Source: Scleroderma bovista
Taxonomy: Eukaryota > Basidiomycota > Agaricomycetes > Boletales > Sclerodermataceae
Direction: 5' to 3'
Length of the DNA stretch: 35,855 bases
Assembly (NCBI GenBank): GCA_037178675.1
Contig: JAYMGJ010000209.1
Coordinates: 1-35,855 of the forward strand
Shown: piece by piece, positions 20,401-30,740 of the stretch
Layout: the number at the start of each line of letters is the position of its first letter
How positions within the stretch are numbered: the first letter of the stretch is position 1
Program-made: the position numbers and the translations under genes
Notes under the pieces: generated by a model
Told to the model about the DNA's origin: nothing
What the model saw: only the letters and a program-made list of their open reading frames with translations
The model's database searches: none

Positions 20401-21199
20401 TTCTCTTCCCTGCTATCCCACAACAAACACAAATGAAACAGTGCTCTAGAACCCTTCTTAGGAGCCCTAATAAAGTACAGAATTTTCCCCTTACTGCTCA
20501 AAGGAAGACTGCACTTCGGGAGCACCAAATTTCGCGTTTTTGCTCTACAGAAGCTCAATCCAAGGGATTTGTGACACTCTGTGACCAGCTGTGACTCTAC
20601 TTGTCATTCCAGGCCCCCTGACACTGCTCTTCTGGTCGGATCAATTCTTTTATTATCCCCCAGCCACTCCCATCAGTGGCACTGCTTCAGAAGCTCATCT
20701 CCAGATCTAAAGTTCAATCAATCATAGGTTGTGCTTCCCTTCTGTCTGAGTCACACAGAGTCACTCTGGCTCACTCTGACTCACTCTGCTGCGCATTATT
20801 CATCCCCTCTTGGCATTACTAATCCCCATTACTCCCCTTACCAATCACTTACCAATCATCCTTCAAATCATGCTTATCATGCTGCTTATCAATTCATGAC
20901 TCATGCCCCTATGATTCATATGCATTATGTCATCGCATATGCTCATTTAGCTTCGATCTACTCATCCCCTGCTTTCCCCCCCTCTCTTTTGGGCCCCATG
21001 CAATGATTTTTCCATATTCTTGGTTATGCACCCCTTTTTACCTATGTTTTTGCTCTTTCCCTTGGCTCAGCAGCTTGTTCAGGCTCTCCCCATTGATGAC
21101 TCAGCCTGATTACACTGCTTATCAATCGCTTACAAATTTCTTACCAATCTCTTACCAAGCACTTAGTCATTTGTGCTTACAAGGCCACAGCCCCTCCTG

Positions 21200-21207
21200 T
21201 ATATAAA
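21200..21207 (+). promoter_or_regulatory. LTR TATA box (right copy)
   Basis: TATATAAA, followed after 3 nt by a GC-rich stem-loop and, 42 nt later, by AATAAA. The arrangement fits the U3/R border of an LTR. The left copy has the mirror site at 13012-13019. Confidence 0.7.
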
Positions 21208-21248
21208 CCAGCAGCCAAAGGCTGCAAGGAAGTGTCTGCTTCCCCCTC

Positions 21249-21254
21249 AATAAA
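21249..21254 (+). terminator. LTR polyadenylation signal (right copy)
   Basis: AATAAA 42 nt after the TATA box, as expected for R of a compact LTR. Mirror site at 12965-12970. LTR C lacks an exact match. Confidence 0.55.
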
Positions 21255-21771
21255 GCGACCACATTCACTCTCCCTCTCTGTCTATAAGCTCCCTCTTTGT
21301 CTTTGGACTTGTAGGTCACTCAGTGCTGGCCTAAAGCTCCTATATTGCTGTTTATCAGATATATCTTGTATCTGATCATTTCTCTAGGCTCAAGCGCAGT
21401 CTAGCATCACTGTCCACTCTATCCCATCACTGTCCATTGCATTCTTGAAGCAGGAACTGTCCCCTTACTTCCCTGTTGCTCCATCACTGCTGTTACACCT
21501 CTGTTGCCAATCTATCATCACTCTTCTACCCCAGGACTCTTCCTAACCACTGTGGTAGGCTGAAGAGGAGTCAATACCATCCCAAGTCGCATTCCATCCC
21601 CATCAGAAGCCCTTCCCTTCCCTCCTGCATCCTGCCTGAAGGTGTGCAGCACCTTCCCCTGTGGAGATTAAATACCAGAAATGCAAAGGAAGACCACCAC
21701 TCGCATATTGCTGTCATTTGGTGTTGGTTGTTGGTTGTTCTGACCTCTTCCCTCACTTAGGCGCACACCGA

Positions 21772-23670
21772 CAATGGCTTTCATTTCCTTTGCATCTAGG
21801 AGGTAATTAATGTACATCTACAGCTAAAATTACCTCATTTGATGCACGAGCAGTTGGATGCAAGGATTGCTGGGTGATAACATCACCCAACATGGATTTT
21901 GTCCTGGAGCCCCACATTTTCAAAGAGGAAGAACTCTGTCCCTGAGCTGATGGTTGTTTTGGCCTAGTTGATTGTTTTCAGTGGCCACAAATCTACAAGA
22001 AAGAATACGACCACTTGGTTTGCATCCCTTGCAAGGACTCCCTCGCATCTCTTGCCATCACTTGGTATAATCCCACTTGTGATGACTTTATCATTCCAAC
22101 TGGCTCCAAGTTTGCTGTGGGTACGCTTTGAGATGCCAAGGTCAAGGCATTTGAGCAAGTGTATCAGTTCTTGTGCAACTGCCACCACCCCCTCTGAAAC
22201 TGATCTGTCGCCAAGGAGGTTCTGTGTCACTGAATGGCCTCAGCTCAACATGAGCTTACATGGCTGCACCACCACCCTCTCATTTTCAGAGACCTTGTCG
22301 TCTTTGTTGCACAGCTTCAGTGTACCCTTTTAGATATTCATGCATTACTCGATTACATCGAAATTCTCCATCCCCTTCTCGCAGATCCCCGTTCAAAACC
22401 TGTGCGTGCAAACCCCACCTGGATGGGGTGTTTTACGAAGAGCACTGAGATTTTCAAGGCTTTTTATTTTGCAGGTGTACCTGTCTGGCTTGTTCGCCAT
22501 TAACATCATCCTTGCTGTGTGGTTGACATTCCCTGATAATATAGTCAGGGCAATCAATGTATTCTGAAAACAGGACAGCCAAGCCATTTCCGTCCATCTA
22601 TTGTAGTCCAAGCAGCCTTCTCTGCCACTGGCATACATGTTGACGCTATGAAGGCACCCTTGCTGAACAGCCCAAGCCTGTGGCAGCTCCATCTGCTGCA
22701 AATCCTTCTTCATCGCAACAGTCTTTTCGTGGTGGTAAGCAACCCACTCAAAAGCAGTCCAGAGCTGCAAGGGAAAGGGCTTCTGCTGGCCCATCTAGAG
22801 GTATGTTGCTTCTGGATTTTCTTTTTCTTGTCATTGAGTGAGCTATAGTGTCACCCCCACAACAGTCAGCACACACATGAAGGGGAGAAATGGGAGGAAC
22901 CTGACCTCCCAAATATTCCAAAGCCCCACGGTCTTTTTGAGGCTGCATGGAAGAAAGCTGACAAGAATTCCCAGAGAGTCAAGCCTGGTTCTGTCGACCC
23001 AGGCTATTGCTTCCTGAAGCCCACACTTTTTGGCAATGTCTCTACACTGGAACGAAAGAAGACATACCTCATGAATTGGCTCTCTGCTCATGCACTCTGG
23101 ATCAGTCAAGTTGATGTTTGTTCCCCCTCAAAATTCCCATCCCCTCAGATGTGGAGGGACTTCCTCAACACCATTGACACCAACCGGCTCTCCTCAACAA
23201 GGAGTGCATTAACAAAATTGGTGGTTCTAGATATTTTGGGAGAAAACATCATTCAGGCAGCTCAGGGCTTAGCAGTAGCACTGGCAGAAATAACATGGTG
23301 GGGAGTCCAGGTTAGCTCTTTCATCGTTTTCTGATCTAGGCTTACGTATACTATGTAGGTTCAAGTCTCTTCCCTTTTGGATCCACCCATCTGGCTCATA
23401 TGTTCCATTCTGTGGGAACTATATGAGCTCAGCTTCCACCATGAACTTTATGTGCTTGATCAGGTCATAGTTGGCCATCTATGGTCCACAAATGAAGCAC
23501 AGTTAAACTGCCAGACTCTCCTCAACAGTATCTTCCCTGGTGAGTCTGGTCTTCTGATGTGGTTGGAGCCTCTACCACAAGAACCATGTGAGTTAGGCAT
23601 GTGTGGTAACAGCATTGAAATTGCACTCCCATATGTCAACAACTTCTGTGAACTGCTGTTTGCGTAGCCT
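21772..23670 (+). pseudogene. Agaricomycete repeated hypothetical protein, decayed
   Basis: Four blocks resemble, in order, a multi-copy hypothetical protein I recall from Agaricomycete genomes; its function is not known to me. They are 21982-22196 (WPQIYKKEYDHL, then FIIPTGSKFAVGTL-stop-DAKVKAFEQVY), 22234-22490 (HELTWLHHHPLIFRDLVVFV, LLDYIEILHPLLADP, WMGCFTKS, FYFAGVPVWLVRH), about 22872-23311 (KWEEPDLPNIPKPHG, VDPGYCFLKPTLFG, ERKKTYLMNWLSAH, MWRDFLN) and 23377-23667 (ICSILWELYELSFHHELYVL). Putative introns with GT..AG ends separate some blocks. Damage includes TGA at 22129-22131 (family Arg) and frameshifts between blocks. The proposed first codon, at ATG 21774, would lie 3 bp after the CCGA duplication of LTR B, so that insertion may have cut off its promoter. 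Confidence 0.6.
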
Positions 23671-23934
23671 GGAGCACCTTCTCATTTGGGATCTCCTGCC
23701 CAGCTGGATGGTAAAGGGAATCAGGAATGCTTCAAACTATTTTTAACAGCTTGCCAATTCTACATACAGACTGCATTTGATTTCTTTGGGCAACAGCCTT
23801 CCCTCCCGCATATTTTTTCATTTGTCTAAATCTGTTTAGCTTCATTTCCTCAGACAATTTTTTTTTCTTTTTCATCTCCATAAATTTGTCAAGTGTTGAT
23901 ACATAGGCCATGTCCCTTCTGGAAGCAGTTGACA

Positions 23935-24800
23935 TGATATTTATGTGTCATTTGACAGAACTCTAACTGGGACTGTGGCCACAGGGTGAGTTTTTCTCAC
24001 CCTTCATGTTGGTGTTCTTCTTGGCACTCCAGCTGCTGGGTAAGTAGCTTACCTTTGTGGTCTGTGGTGATATTCACTTGTCATTTGAGAGAACTTGCAC
24101 TGGGACTGGCCATACACGACTTTCTTGTGTTGGCATTCTTCTTCAATGCTCCAGCTGCTGGGTGAGTAGCATACCTTTGCTGTTCGTGGTAATACTTGTC
24201 ATTCGAGAGAACTTGCACTGGGACTGGCTACACAACGACTTTTTCTCACATTGTCATTCTTCCTTGGCATTCCAGCTGTTGCGCAAGTAGCATACATTGG
24301 TTGTTTGCAGTGATATGTACTTGTCATTTGACAGAATTTAAACTGGGACTGCAGCCACACAATGATTTTTTTTCTTTCTTTGTGTTGGTGTTCTTCCTCA
24401 ACACCTGAGCTGCTGGGTGAGTAGCATACCATTGCCGACCATGGTAATACTTACTTGTCATTTGAGAGAACTGGCACTGGGACTAGTGACACACGACAAC
24501 TTTTTCTCGCATTGGCATTCTTCCTCGACGCTCCAGCTGCTGAGTAAGTAATATACCTTTGTTGTCTGCAGTGATATATACTTATCATTCAACAGCACTT
24601 GAACTGGGACTGTGGCCAGTTGATTTTTTTTCTTCGCATTTGCATTCTTCCTCAACACTTCAGCTACTGGGTAAGTAGCATACCTTTGTTGTCTGTGGTG
24701 ATATTTACTCATCACTTGACAGCACTTTAACTAGGACTGCGGCCACAGACAACAACCTTTTTCTCTTGCTGTGTTCGTTTTCTCCATCAACATTCGAGCT
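23935..24800 (+). repeat. Minisatellite, ~125-bp unit, about seven copies
   Basis: Units begin near 23945, 24079, 24197, 24322, 24456, 24583 and 24709. Each contains TTGTCATTTGA(C/G)AG, GAACTGGGACTG, a T-rich block, GGCATTCTTC, CTCCAGCTGCTGGGT(G/A)AGTAG and CATACCTTTG. Units differ at many bases and lack a common open frame. Each carries a splice-donor-like GTGAGT or GTAAGT. Confidence 0.75.
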
Positions 24801-25479
24801 GCAGAGTGTTTTCCTGCTCATTATCACAGTGTGGACATCTACACTTGTGACTTCAGGTGCCTTTTATCTGAATTACTGTGATACTGATTCTGTTGACTTT
24901 GTGTCTCAGCTCCCTACCTGTTGACTTTGAGTCCCAGGTATTTTTCCATTGACTTTGTGTCACAGTTTTCAGATCCTAGATGGCAGTGCACCACCCCAAG
25001 CCTTCCAGGTGTCCTGTTATCCCTTTGAAGCATCAGGCTCCAAGTGTTACATCAGATAATTTGATTCCTGTGAGTTTTTTCTCTTTGTTGCACGTTTGTA
25101 TACTCATGTGATGGATCCAGAGTCCCACCGTTTCGTCTGCTCCCAGTGACGGTCTGCCCAATGTGGTACCAAACCATCCATTGTCCTTGTCAGATAATCG
25201 GGCATCTCCTATGGTCTGTCTGATTTTATATGCACATCATTCACATTGGCTTATCTGCTCTATAGCATCTCTCTGAACCATCTGCCGCTGCTGGTCCTTC
25301 AGTATGTTCAATTTATCTCCATTAACATTATAACAATATATATTCATCTATTGCTAGCACCCAACCCAGCCCAAACCATCTGCTGCTAGTCAGCTACTGA
25401 ATAATCCGCCGTCACTGCCAGGTCCTTCAGTATGTCCAATTTATCTGTGTTAACAGAATATGTACTTATCCTTTGCTAG
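24801..25479. other. Non-coding stretch between minisatellite and transposase
   Basis: No convincing frame. It holds three TTGACTTTG(T/A)GTC words at about 24890-24975, matching the module at 15.8 kb, and two similar blocks (GCTGCTGGTCCTTCAGTATGT near 25290; CTGCCAGGTCCTTCAGTATG near 25420), each followed by AATTTATCT and TTAACA, apparently a diverged ~130-bp duplication. Both blocks end in TTGCTAGCACC, an acceptor-like context. Confidence 0.4.
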
Positions 25480-28400
25480 CACCTGATGCAGCCTTTGTTT
25501 GTTCTCCCACCCATAGCCCGTCACCACCACCCTCATTGTACAAAAGCTCTCTATCTCCTGGCGCCACCACTTGTATTTGTCCTTCCTGGGCATTGACAGC
25601 TTGCTCAAGATCCTGGTGTCATACCACCCCATCCTCAACACCGATCTTCTGCCCACAAGTCTGATGTCTTTGACACATTATATGAGATTCAGCTTGATGA
25701 AGAAGCCAACTCTTCTGTGCCTCGGAGTAGTTTACAGAAGTGACAAAACCAATTGTGGCAGTGGTCTGAAAAGATTATCCCTGTGCTTGTCAAGCCTTAC
25801 CTATACTATCTGGAGGTCTCTTGATCCCTGTGTGTCATGGTGGACCCCCAAGTTGACAGTCCAAGTCAGTGTTGCAGTTGTGTAGTTCATAGACTCAATG
25901 TGTGCTGTCTGTTCTTTGACCGTATGTAACCATATTCATTACATTTAAATTGTGCTCATGCATACCAGGTTTGGAGAACATGGAGATAACTTGCTGTGTG
26001 TGCACTCCAGCCCCTGTACAGCTCATGAAACATGGGCTATTTGCATGTTCTCCTGTTTCTCCTACTCTTGCAGTTGATCTCCATGTGCTGGAGTTCATGA
26101 AGATACTCTTTGTGCGGTTAATCCCCAATGCAACAGCATGGTGTGAAGCAGTTGAAAGTTTCCTAGATGCCCAAGGCTACAGGCTGCAGTCAAAGGTATG
26201 TTTTCTGTCTTCTTCAATTTGCTTCATCCCCTCCCAATCTTCATCATCCTGTACAACACAACCCCTTATGTAACTTATTATTGAGGTCTTTACTGCTTAG
26301 TATTAATAGATGCATAGAGTGCTGGTTTGTAATAGTTTATGATCCTCTTTCAATATATTTCTACATGCTTTTCATGGTGATATACTTGAATGCTTATCTT
26401 ATACTCAAGACAACCTTCGACGTGTTGAAAGTTAACCAGCATGTGTTATTGGTACTTCAGTGCGTGACCGCACGACACTTGCATAAGCATTTCGAGCACA
26501 CTATACACAGTAGCTATTTTCATTAGTCCCTCAGTAGCTTGAATATCTACTGAGAATAAGTAGTCCTTTACACACTCCTTTTACACATACTAACTTGTAG
26601 TAGTTACTACAGGTACTACTCTAATATAGTAGCTTGAACATCTACTGAGGTTACTACAGGGTTACCAACATCCTACTACAGCTTCTGTCCTCTAGGTCCA
26701 CTGCAGCAACCCCCAACACACTTTTTTCAAGACGATGGTGGTTCAGTAATGCATATCATTGGTATACTGTATTGACAATATACACAGAGGACCATATTAC
26801 TTCCAAAGTGCATGCCTTTTCCCCAGTCTTTGGACAGCAGGAATCTAGTTCTCAACCAAGTGACTACCTATGTGCTTGCTGTCCCCTCTGTTTTGGAGGT
26901 AACTCACAGAGAGCTGATACTAATCAGGATGAGTGAGTCAAATGGAAAGCTGTGCTGCTAACCTGATGACTGACCTCCAAAAGGCTTGACTGCATTGACT
27001 GCCTGGATGCATGTTTTACACAGAAGTGAACCAATAACCCCTGGAATTCTGCTACCTGTGACCCTTCCAATCCCATCAACACTGTATTCATTCCTGAGTC
27101 AGAGGTGAAGGCTATGAAACATTTCATTGAAAAACAGCACTCCAATCCATCCCATCAACACCATTCTCTGGCTCAGAATCAATAGGATAGCTTTGTGGAT
27201 GGGATGAGGGTGCCTACTTCTGTATTGGATGGATGTGGGGATTCTTTCCGTGCAGCAGATGAGAAGTGACAGAAGGCAAGCACTCAGTTTTTTGCAGACA
27301 CAGGCCTTATGGCTTTGCTTTGTCGCCATGATCATGTTCTCTGGTTGGTCAATATGACATCAGCAGGGGAAAAGCAACACTATGCCCTAATGCTGATGAA
27401 ATATCTTTTTGAGCATCTACCTGCCACCATGACTGTTGGCCTCTTGTATGACATTGCATGTCAACTAGAGCATAGTTGCCACAAGTGGAAACTTCTTGAT
27501 GATGGGATACTCTCTAGATTGAAGTTTGGCATCTCAGTTTTCCATGCATATGGGCATCAGTGGCCATGCCAGATAGTATACCACCCACATAAATGTATAG
27601 GCTTTGGGTTATCTGATGGTGAGGGGTGTGAGTGGCTATGGAGTTCTCTGAAAATGCTCATTCCTATCCTGCAAGTGTCTGGGGTAAGGATTGATATCTC
27701 TGAGAGACATTCTGTGTGCTAATTTTCTCCTTAGTATCATCAAAGATTATTTGTGCTTGACAATTAGATCAGACACTTTGACAAGAAGTCCTTTGCTGGT
27801 CTTGGTCAGTGGTTGGACAAGAAATGGTCACTCTGCAGAAGCAAGAAAATGGTGGCTTTAGAGGCCTTCCGTGGATTGCCTGTTGATATGCAAACTCTAC
27901 AGCATGAGTGGGCTGTACAAGTGAAGTCACAGACTAAACCTCTACCCCATTAGTATTTTCCCTATGCTGCTTGTTATCATGTTACTTATTACATATGTAG
28001 GGCGGTCAAAGACCAAGGGTGCTGAACAGTTGGCCCATATACTTGCTTTGGAAAGGACTGTTGGGGACTATCAGAGCCATGTGGATAAACTGGAGAATGA
28101 TCTTGTTAATGATCACATCAGTGACTTCATGGACTATAATCTCCAGCTTGCTGCAGCAAAAGGCTCACTTTTAAAGGCTACTCAGGTCCTCATGCAAAAA
28201 AAGAATGCATTAGGAGTGTCAGCACAGACTGATCTTTATTTGCTGAGGAACAACAAGTGGCTTCAAACCCAAACTAATGCACAAGCATTAAAAATTCAAG
28301 TTAGGGAGTGGCTTTGTCAATGGAAGTGTGAATTGGAACAGTTAGAACAGTCTTACAGGAGCCCTGCCAGTGGTGAGTATGTTTTATTTTTGGTTGTTAA

Positions 28401-29273
28401 CTTTAATGACATGTTGTAGAAAATCATTTACAGTCACATGTGGAGTCATCCATAAAACACTGGGAGCCTACCATATTGAAGCTTGTCAGCACCTATAACA
28501 CCCTCTGTGGTGAATTGCAAAGTATGATACAACTCCAAAAAGCCCCCACTGGGGCTATCCCTCCTACTCCCATACCTTCAAAAGGTATTTTTCAGCTAGA
28601 CATTGATAGTGATATTTGGCAGGACATTGGCCTAGAGGGGTGTTATCCTAATCCCTCACATTGGCTTGCTGATTAGGATGTGTGCAAGGGAATCAGGCTT
28701 ATGTTGGAGATTGATCGTTGTAGTGCAAAAGAAAGAAGATTATCAAGAGAGCGATCTGTGTTACAGGAGTGGTTTTCTGTTGAATGGTTAAAGGTGCAGA
28801 CCTCTTTGGAAAATGCAGGTGAGAACAAATAACATATTCATGGCACCATCTCACAACAATTAGACAAATGTTATCAGTACCATCTGAAAACACACAGAGA
28901 TAACTTGTTGGAAGTGTATATTAAATGGGAAGGCAAGGTTTGGCACATTCCATGTGCATGGGCTACAGCTAGACCTTGGGGACCCACTGCAGAGGATATT
29001 GCAGGTAGTCATACTGCCACTCACAATCCATGTGTATTTACAGCAGAGCATCCAGTGGAACCATCACTGGACTCTGATTGGGAGGATATGGGGTCAGAGG
29101 GTGATGATGAACTGTTGATGGCCATTGAAGAAATGGAACTGACAGAGGAATATGCCATTGAGCAATCAGATGAAGGAGAATTTACAGAAGATGAAGAATG
29201 GCTGGGGGATATTGGGAATGGTTACTTGCCTTCCTCACCAATTCAATTACCAGTAAAGAGACATAGATACTGA
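25480..29273 (+). pseudogene. KDZ-type transposase gene (CxC associated), decayed
   Basis: Order of motifs: QLWQWSEKIIPVLVKPYLYY (about 25755-25815), the CxC region (QCCSCVVHRLN, then after an intron at 25921-25968 EITCCVCTPAPVQLMKHGLF), LAVDLHVLEF..., an enlarged intron (26196-~26715), RRWWFSNAYHWY, CPLCFGG (about 26878), DACFTQK, DGMRVPTSVLDGCGDSF, then the core GLMALLCRHDHVLWLVNMTS, HYALMLMKYLFEHLP, GLLYDIACQLE, FHAYGHQWPCQIVYHP and GFGLSDGEGCEWLWS (27307-27680). The coiled-coil-like C-terminal half has introns near 27671-27730, 28371-28420, 28818-28863 and 29005-29042. It ends in a Glu/Asp-rich tail at 29273. TGA at 25741, 25822, 27027 and 27267 replaces Arg; TAG at about 27764. KDZ enzymes move their own DNA element; this copy cannot. 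Confidence 0.87.
26495..26700 (+). repeat. Dispersed hairpin-rich repeat, copy 2
   Basis: Homologous to 16046-16262. It shows CTCAGTAG/CTACTGAG, a middle TGTAGTA/TACTACA and a third AGTAG/CTACT hairpin. It lies inside the enlarged intron of the KDZ gene, whose coding blocks resume at about 26715. Flanking sequence back to about 26280 may belong to the same insertion. Confidence 0.55.
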
Positions 29274-29419
29274 CTGTTGAATGTTTATATTTGGTAATCC
29301 AGAAAAAAGACTTATACTCTCATGACTGATGTGTTTAACAAATTGGAATAATTTACCTATATGAAACATGAACACAATATACACATGAGACATGAAGAAC
29401 CTCTAATTTAAGTGTGGAT

Positions 29420-29830
29420 GGTCCACATCTATGGTGGTGATTTACCACACCAGCTGAAATAGTGATCATGCCTATATTGGGGGAGATTTCTCCACATTTC
29501 TCCACACCAGCTTGGAGAATCTCCATGTTTATATTGGGAATTCACCACATAGCTTGGGATTTCTCCACACCAGCTTGGAGAATCTCCATGTCTATATTGG
29601 GAATTCACCACATACCTTGGGATTTCTCCACACTACACTGGGATTTCTCCATACAAGGATGGGATTTCTCCACACCAGCTTGGAGAATCTCCATGTTTAT
29701 GTTGGGGATTCTCCACATTAGTATGGGATTTTCCCACACTTGGTTGGGATTCCTCCACCCAGCTGGTAAATTCTCCATGCCTACTAATGGAAATTCTATC
29801 AAGCATCCATACCATACAATCACCATTTGA
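29420..29830 (+). repeat. Tandem array with TTCTCCACACCAGCTTGGAGAAT units
   Basis: Near-perfect ~63-bp units at about 29500-29630 (CTCCACACCAGCTTGGAGAA, CTCCATG, TATATTGGGAATTCACCACA), then shorter GGGATTTCTCCA-based units up to 29780. Each CCAGCTTGG core is palindromic. Frames run through both strands only because the unit lacks stops; no protein is inferred. Related CTGGAGAATCCCCA words recur at 31930-32080. Confidence 0.65.
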
Positions 29831-29844
29831 TGTAGTTTTACATT

Positions 29845-30035
29845 TCCAGTTTAAGTCTGTTCTAGCAAACTTCAACCATTATCCAGGCTATCACCTCATT
29901 GCCACTTATTTACAAGGTCTCAAAAGAGGGGGGAGGGGGGAGGGTGGGGTGAATGGGGGCACAGATGGACAGAAGGATGAGAAAGTGGAGGTGGGGGGGG
30001 GCTAAGAAGACTTGGTGGTGGATTAAATATATGGA
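29845..30035 (+). repeat. First unit of the GGATTA(G/A)ATATATGGAAAGGAT array
   Basis: It contains ACCTCATTGCCACTTATTTACAAGGTCTCAAAAG, written here as a pattern only, a G-rich tract (about 29930-30000), CTTGGTGGT and GGATTAAATATATGGAAAGGAT (30020-30041). Units of the same kind resume at 30741, right after the captured gene fragment. Confidence 0.55.
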
Positions 30036-30041
30036 AAGGAT

Positions 30042-30740
30042 CCAGCATGCCTGCATCCCAAGCAAACATCCTGTCCATTAAGTGCAATGACCTTGCCAAC
30101 CACATCAACATCAACTATACTGCTGATCAAATGGTACTTATGGGTACAGGTGGCATTGACCATGATGAACTCACCAAGCTTGCTGAAAAGCACTTTTCTT
30201 CTCTTCCTGTCTCCCCTAATCCTGTTCCTCTTGGTCCTCTTGCTCACCTGTGATCCAGCTTCATTGGCTAGAGGTGTGCATCTGGGATGACAAAATTCCA
30301 TGCATACATGTTACTCTCCCAGTAGAGGGTGTGGGCTGGAGCTCACCAAACTACTTCCCCATGTTCATTCATGCAATCTATCATAGGCAACTGGCACAGG
30401 TTACCCAGTGCTGTCCCTCTTCTGCCATCATGTCTTTCCCACATCATCTCCTTGAACAACCTTGCCAACAGTTTCATGTCATTCTCTACTTCTACTACTC
30501 TGGTACTGGTCTTTGAGGTATTTATTTGGTCTTGGAGATCTTGATGAATCTCAATGACATGGCACACTCCATGCTGAAGGAGTGGACCCATATGTCAACA
30601 GTTCCTATGGATGTCAAGACTGAGCATGCCAAGAGCCAACTCAAGGCTGGCCTACCTCTCAGCCTTGATGGGACCACTGCCATTGTGGAAGACATTGGCA
30701 GACAACTTGTCACTACCAAATCACAGACACCTCACTTGCA
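30042..30740 (+). pseudogene. Fragment of mitochondrial processing peptidase beta subunit
   Basis: Collinear with the C-terminal half of the M16-family beta subunit of the matrix processing peptidase, which removes mitochondrial presequences. Recognised blocks: NYTADQMVLMGTGGIDHDEL (30110-30170), LTKLAEKHFSSLPVSPNP, PVEGVGWSSPNYFPM, MQSIIGNWH-like, NNLANSFMSFSTS, LKEWTHMSTVP, AKSQLKAGLPLSLDG and TTAIVEDIGRQLVTT (ending about 30720). The catalytic HxxEH zinc motif lies in the missing N-terminal half. Damage: TGA and TAG near 30250-30275, at least two frameshifts, and TGA near 30514 for Trp. No intron is visible across about 690 bp. It is a captured or retroposed piece, flanked by units of a tandem array; the intact host gene must lie elsewhere. 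Confidence 0.85.

Larger units (their letters stand above)
19426..21767 (+). mobile_element. Long LTR, right copy (A 5' end, B 3' end)
   Basis: Plus-strand LTR, 2342 bp, TGTCACACACC...GGCGCACA. Its 5' flank is CCGG (19422-19425) and its 3' flank CCGA (21768-21771). U3 is about 1.75 kb and carries the conserved ORF. TATATAAA is at 21200-21207, a stem GCAGCC-AAA-GGCTGC at 21211-21225 and AATAAA at 21249-21254, leaving a U5 of roughly 0.5 kb. No pol-like region follows, so it behaves as a solo LTR. Its near-identical partner is 12452-14791. Confidence 0.85.

Noticed and set aside
12452..21767. The inverted 2.34-kb arms as terminal inverted repeats of one DNA transposon
   Set aside because: The outer flanks differ (CCGG and CCGA), each arm has TG..CA ends with TATA box and AATAAA as in an LTR, and the material between the arms is parts of two other elements.
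21768..23670. Internal (pol) region of the long LTR element following the right LTR
   Set aside because: No primer-binding site, protease, RT or integrase motif appears; the blocks match a separate hypothetical-protein family.
29429..29875. Overlapping open frames on both strands in the 29.5-kb array
   Set aside because: They arise from a repeat unit without stops; every frame is a periodic translation of the same word.
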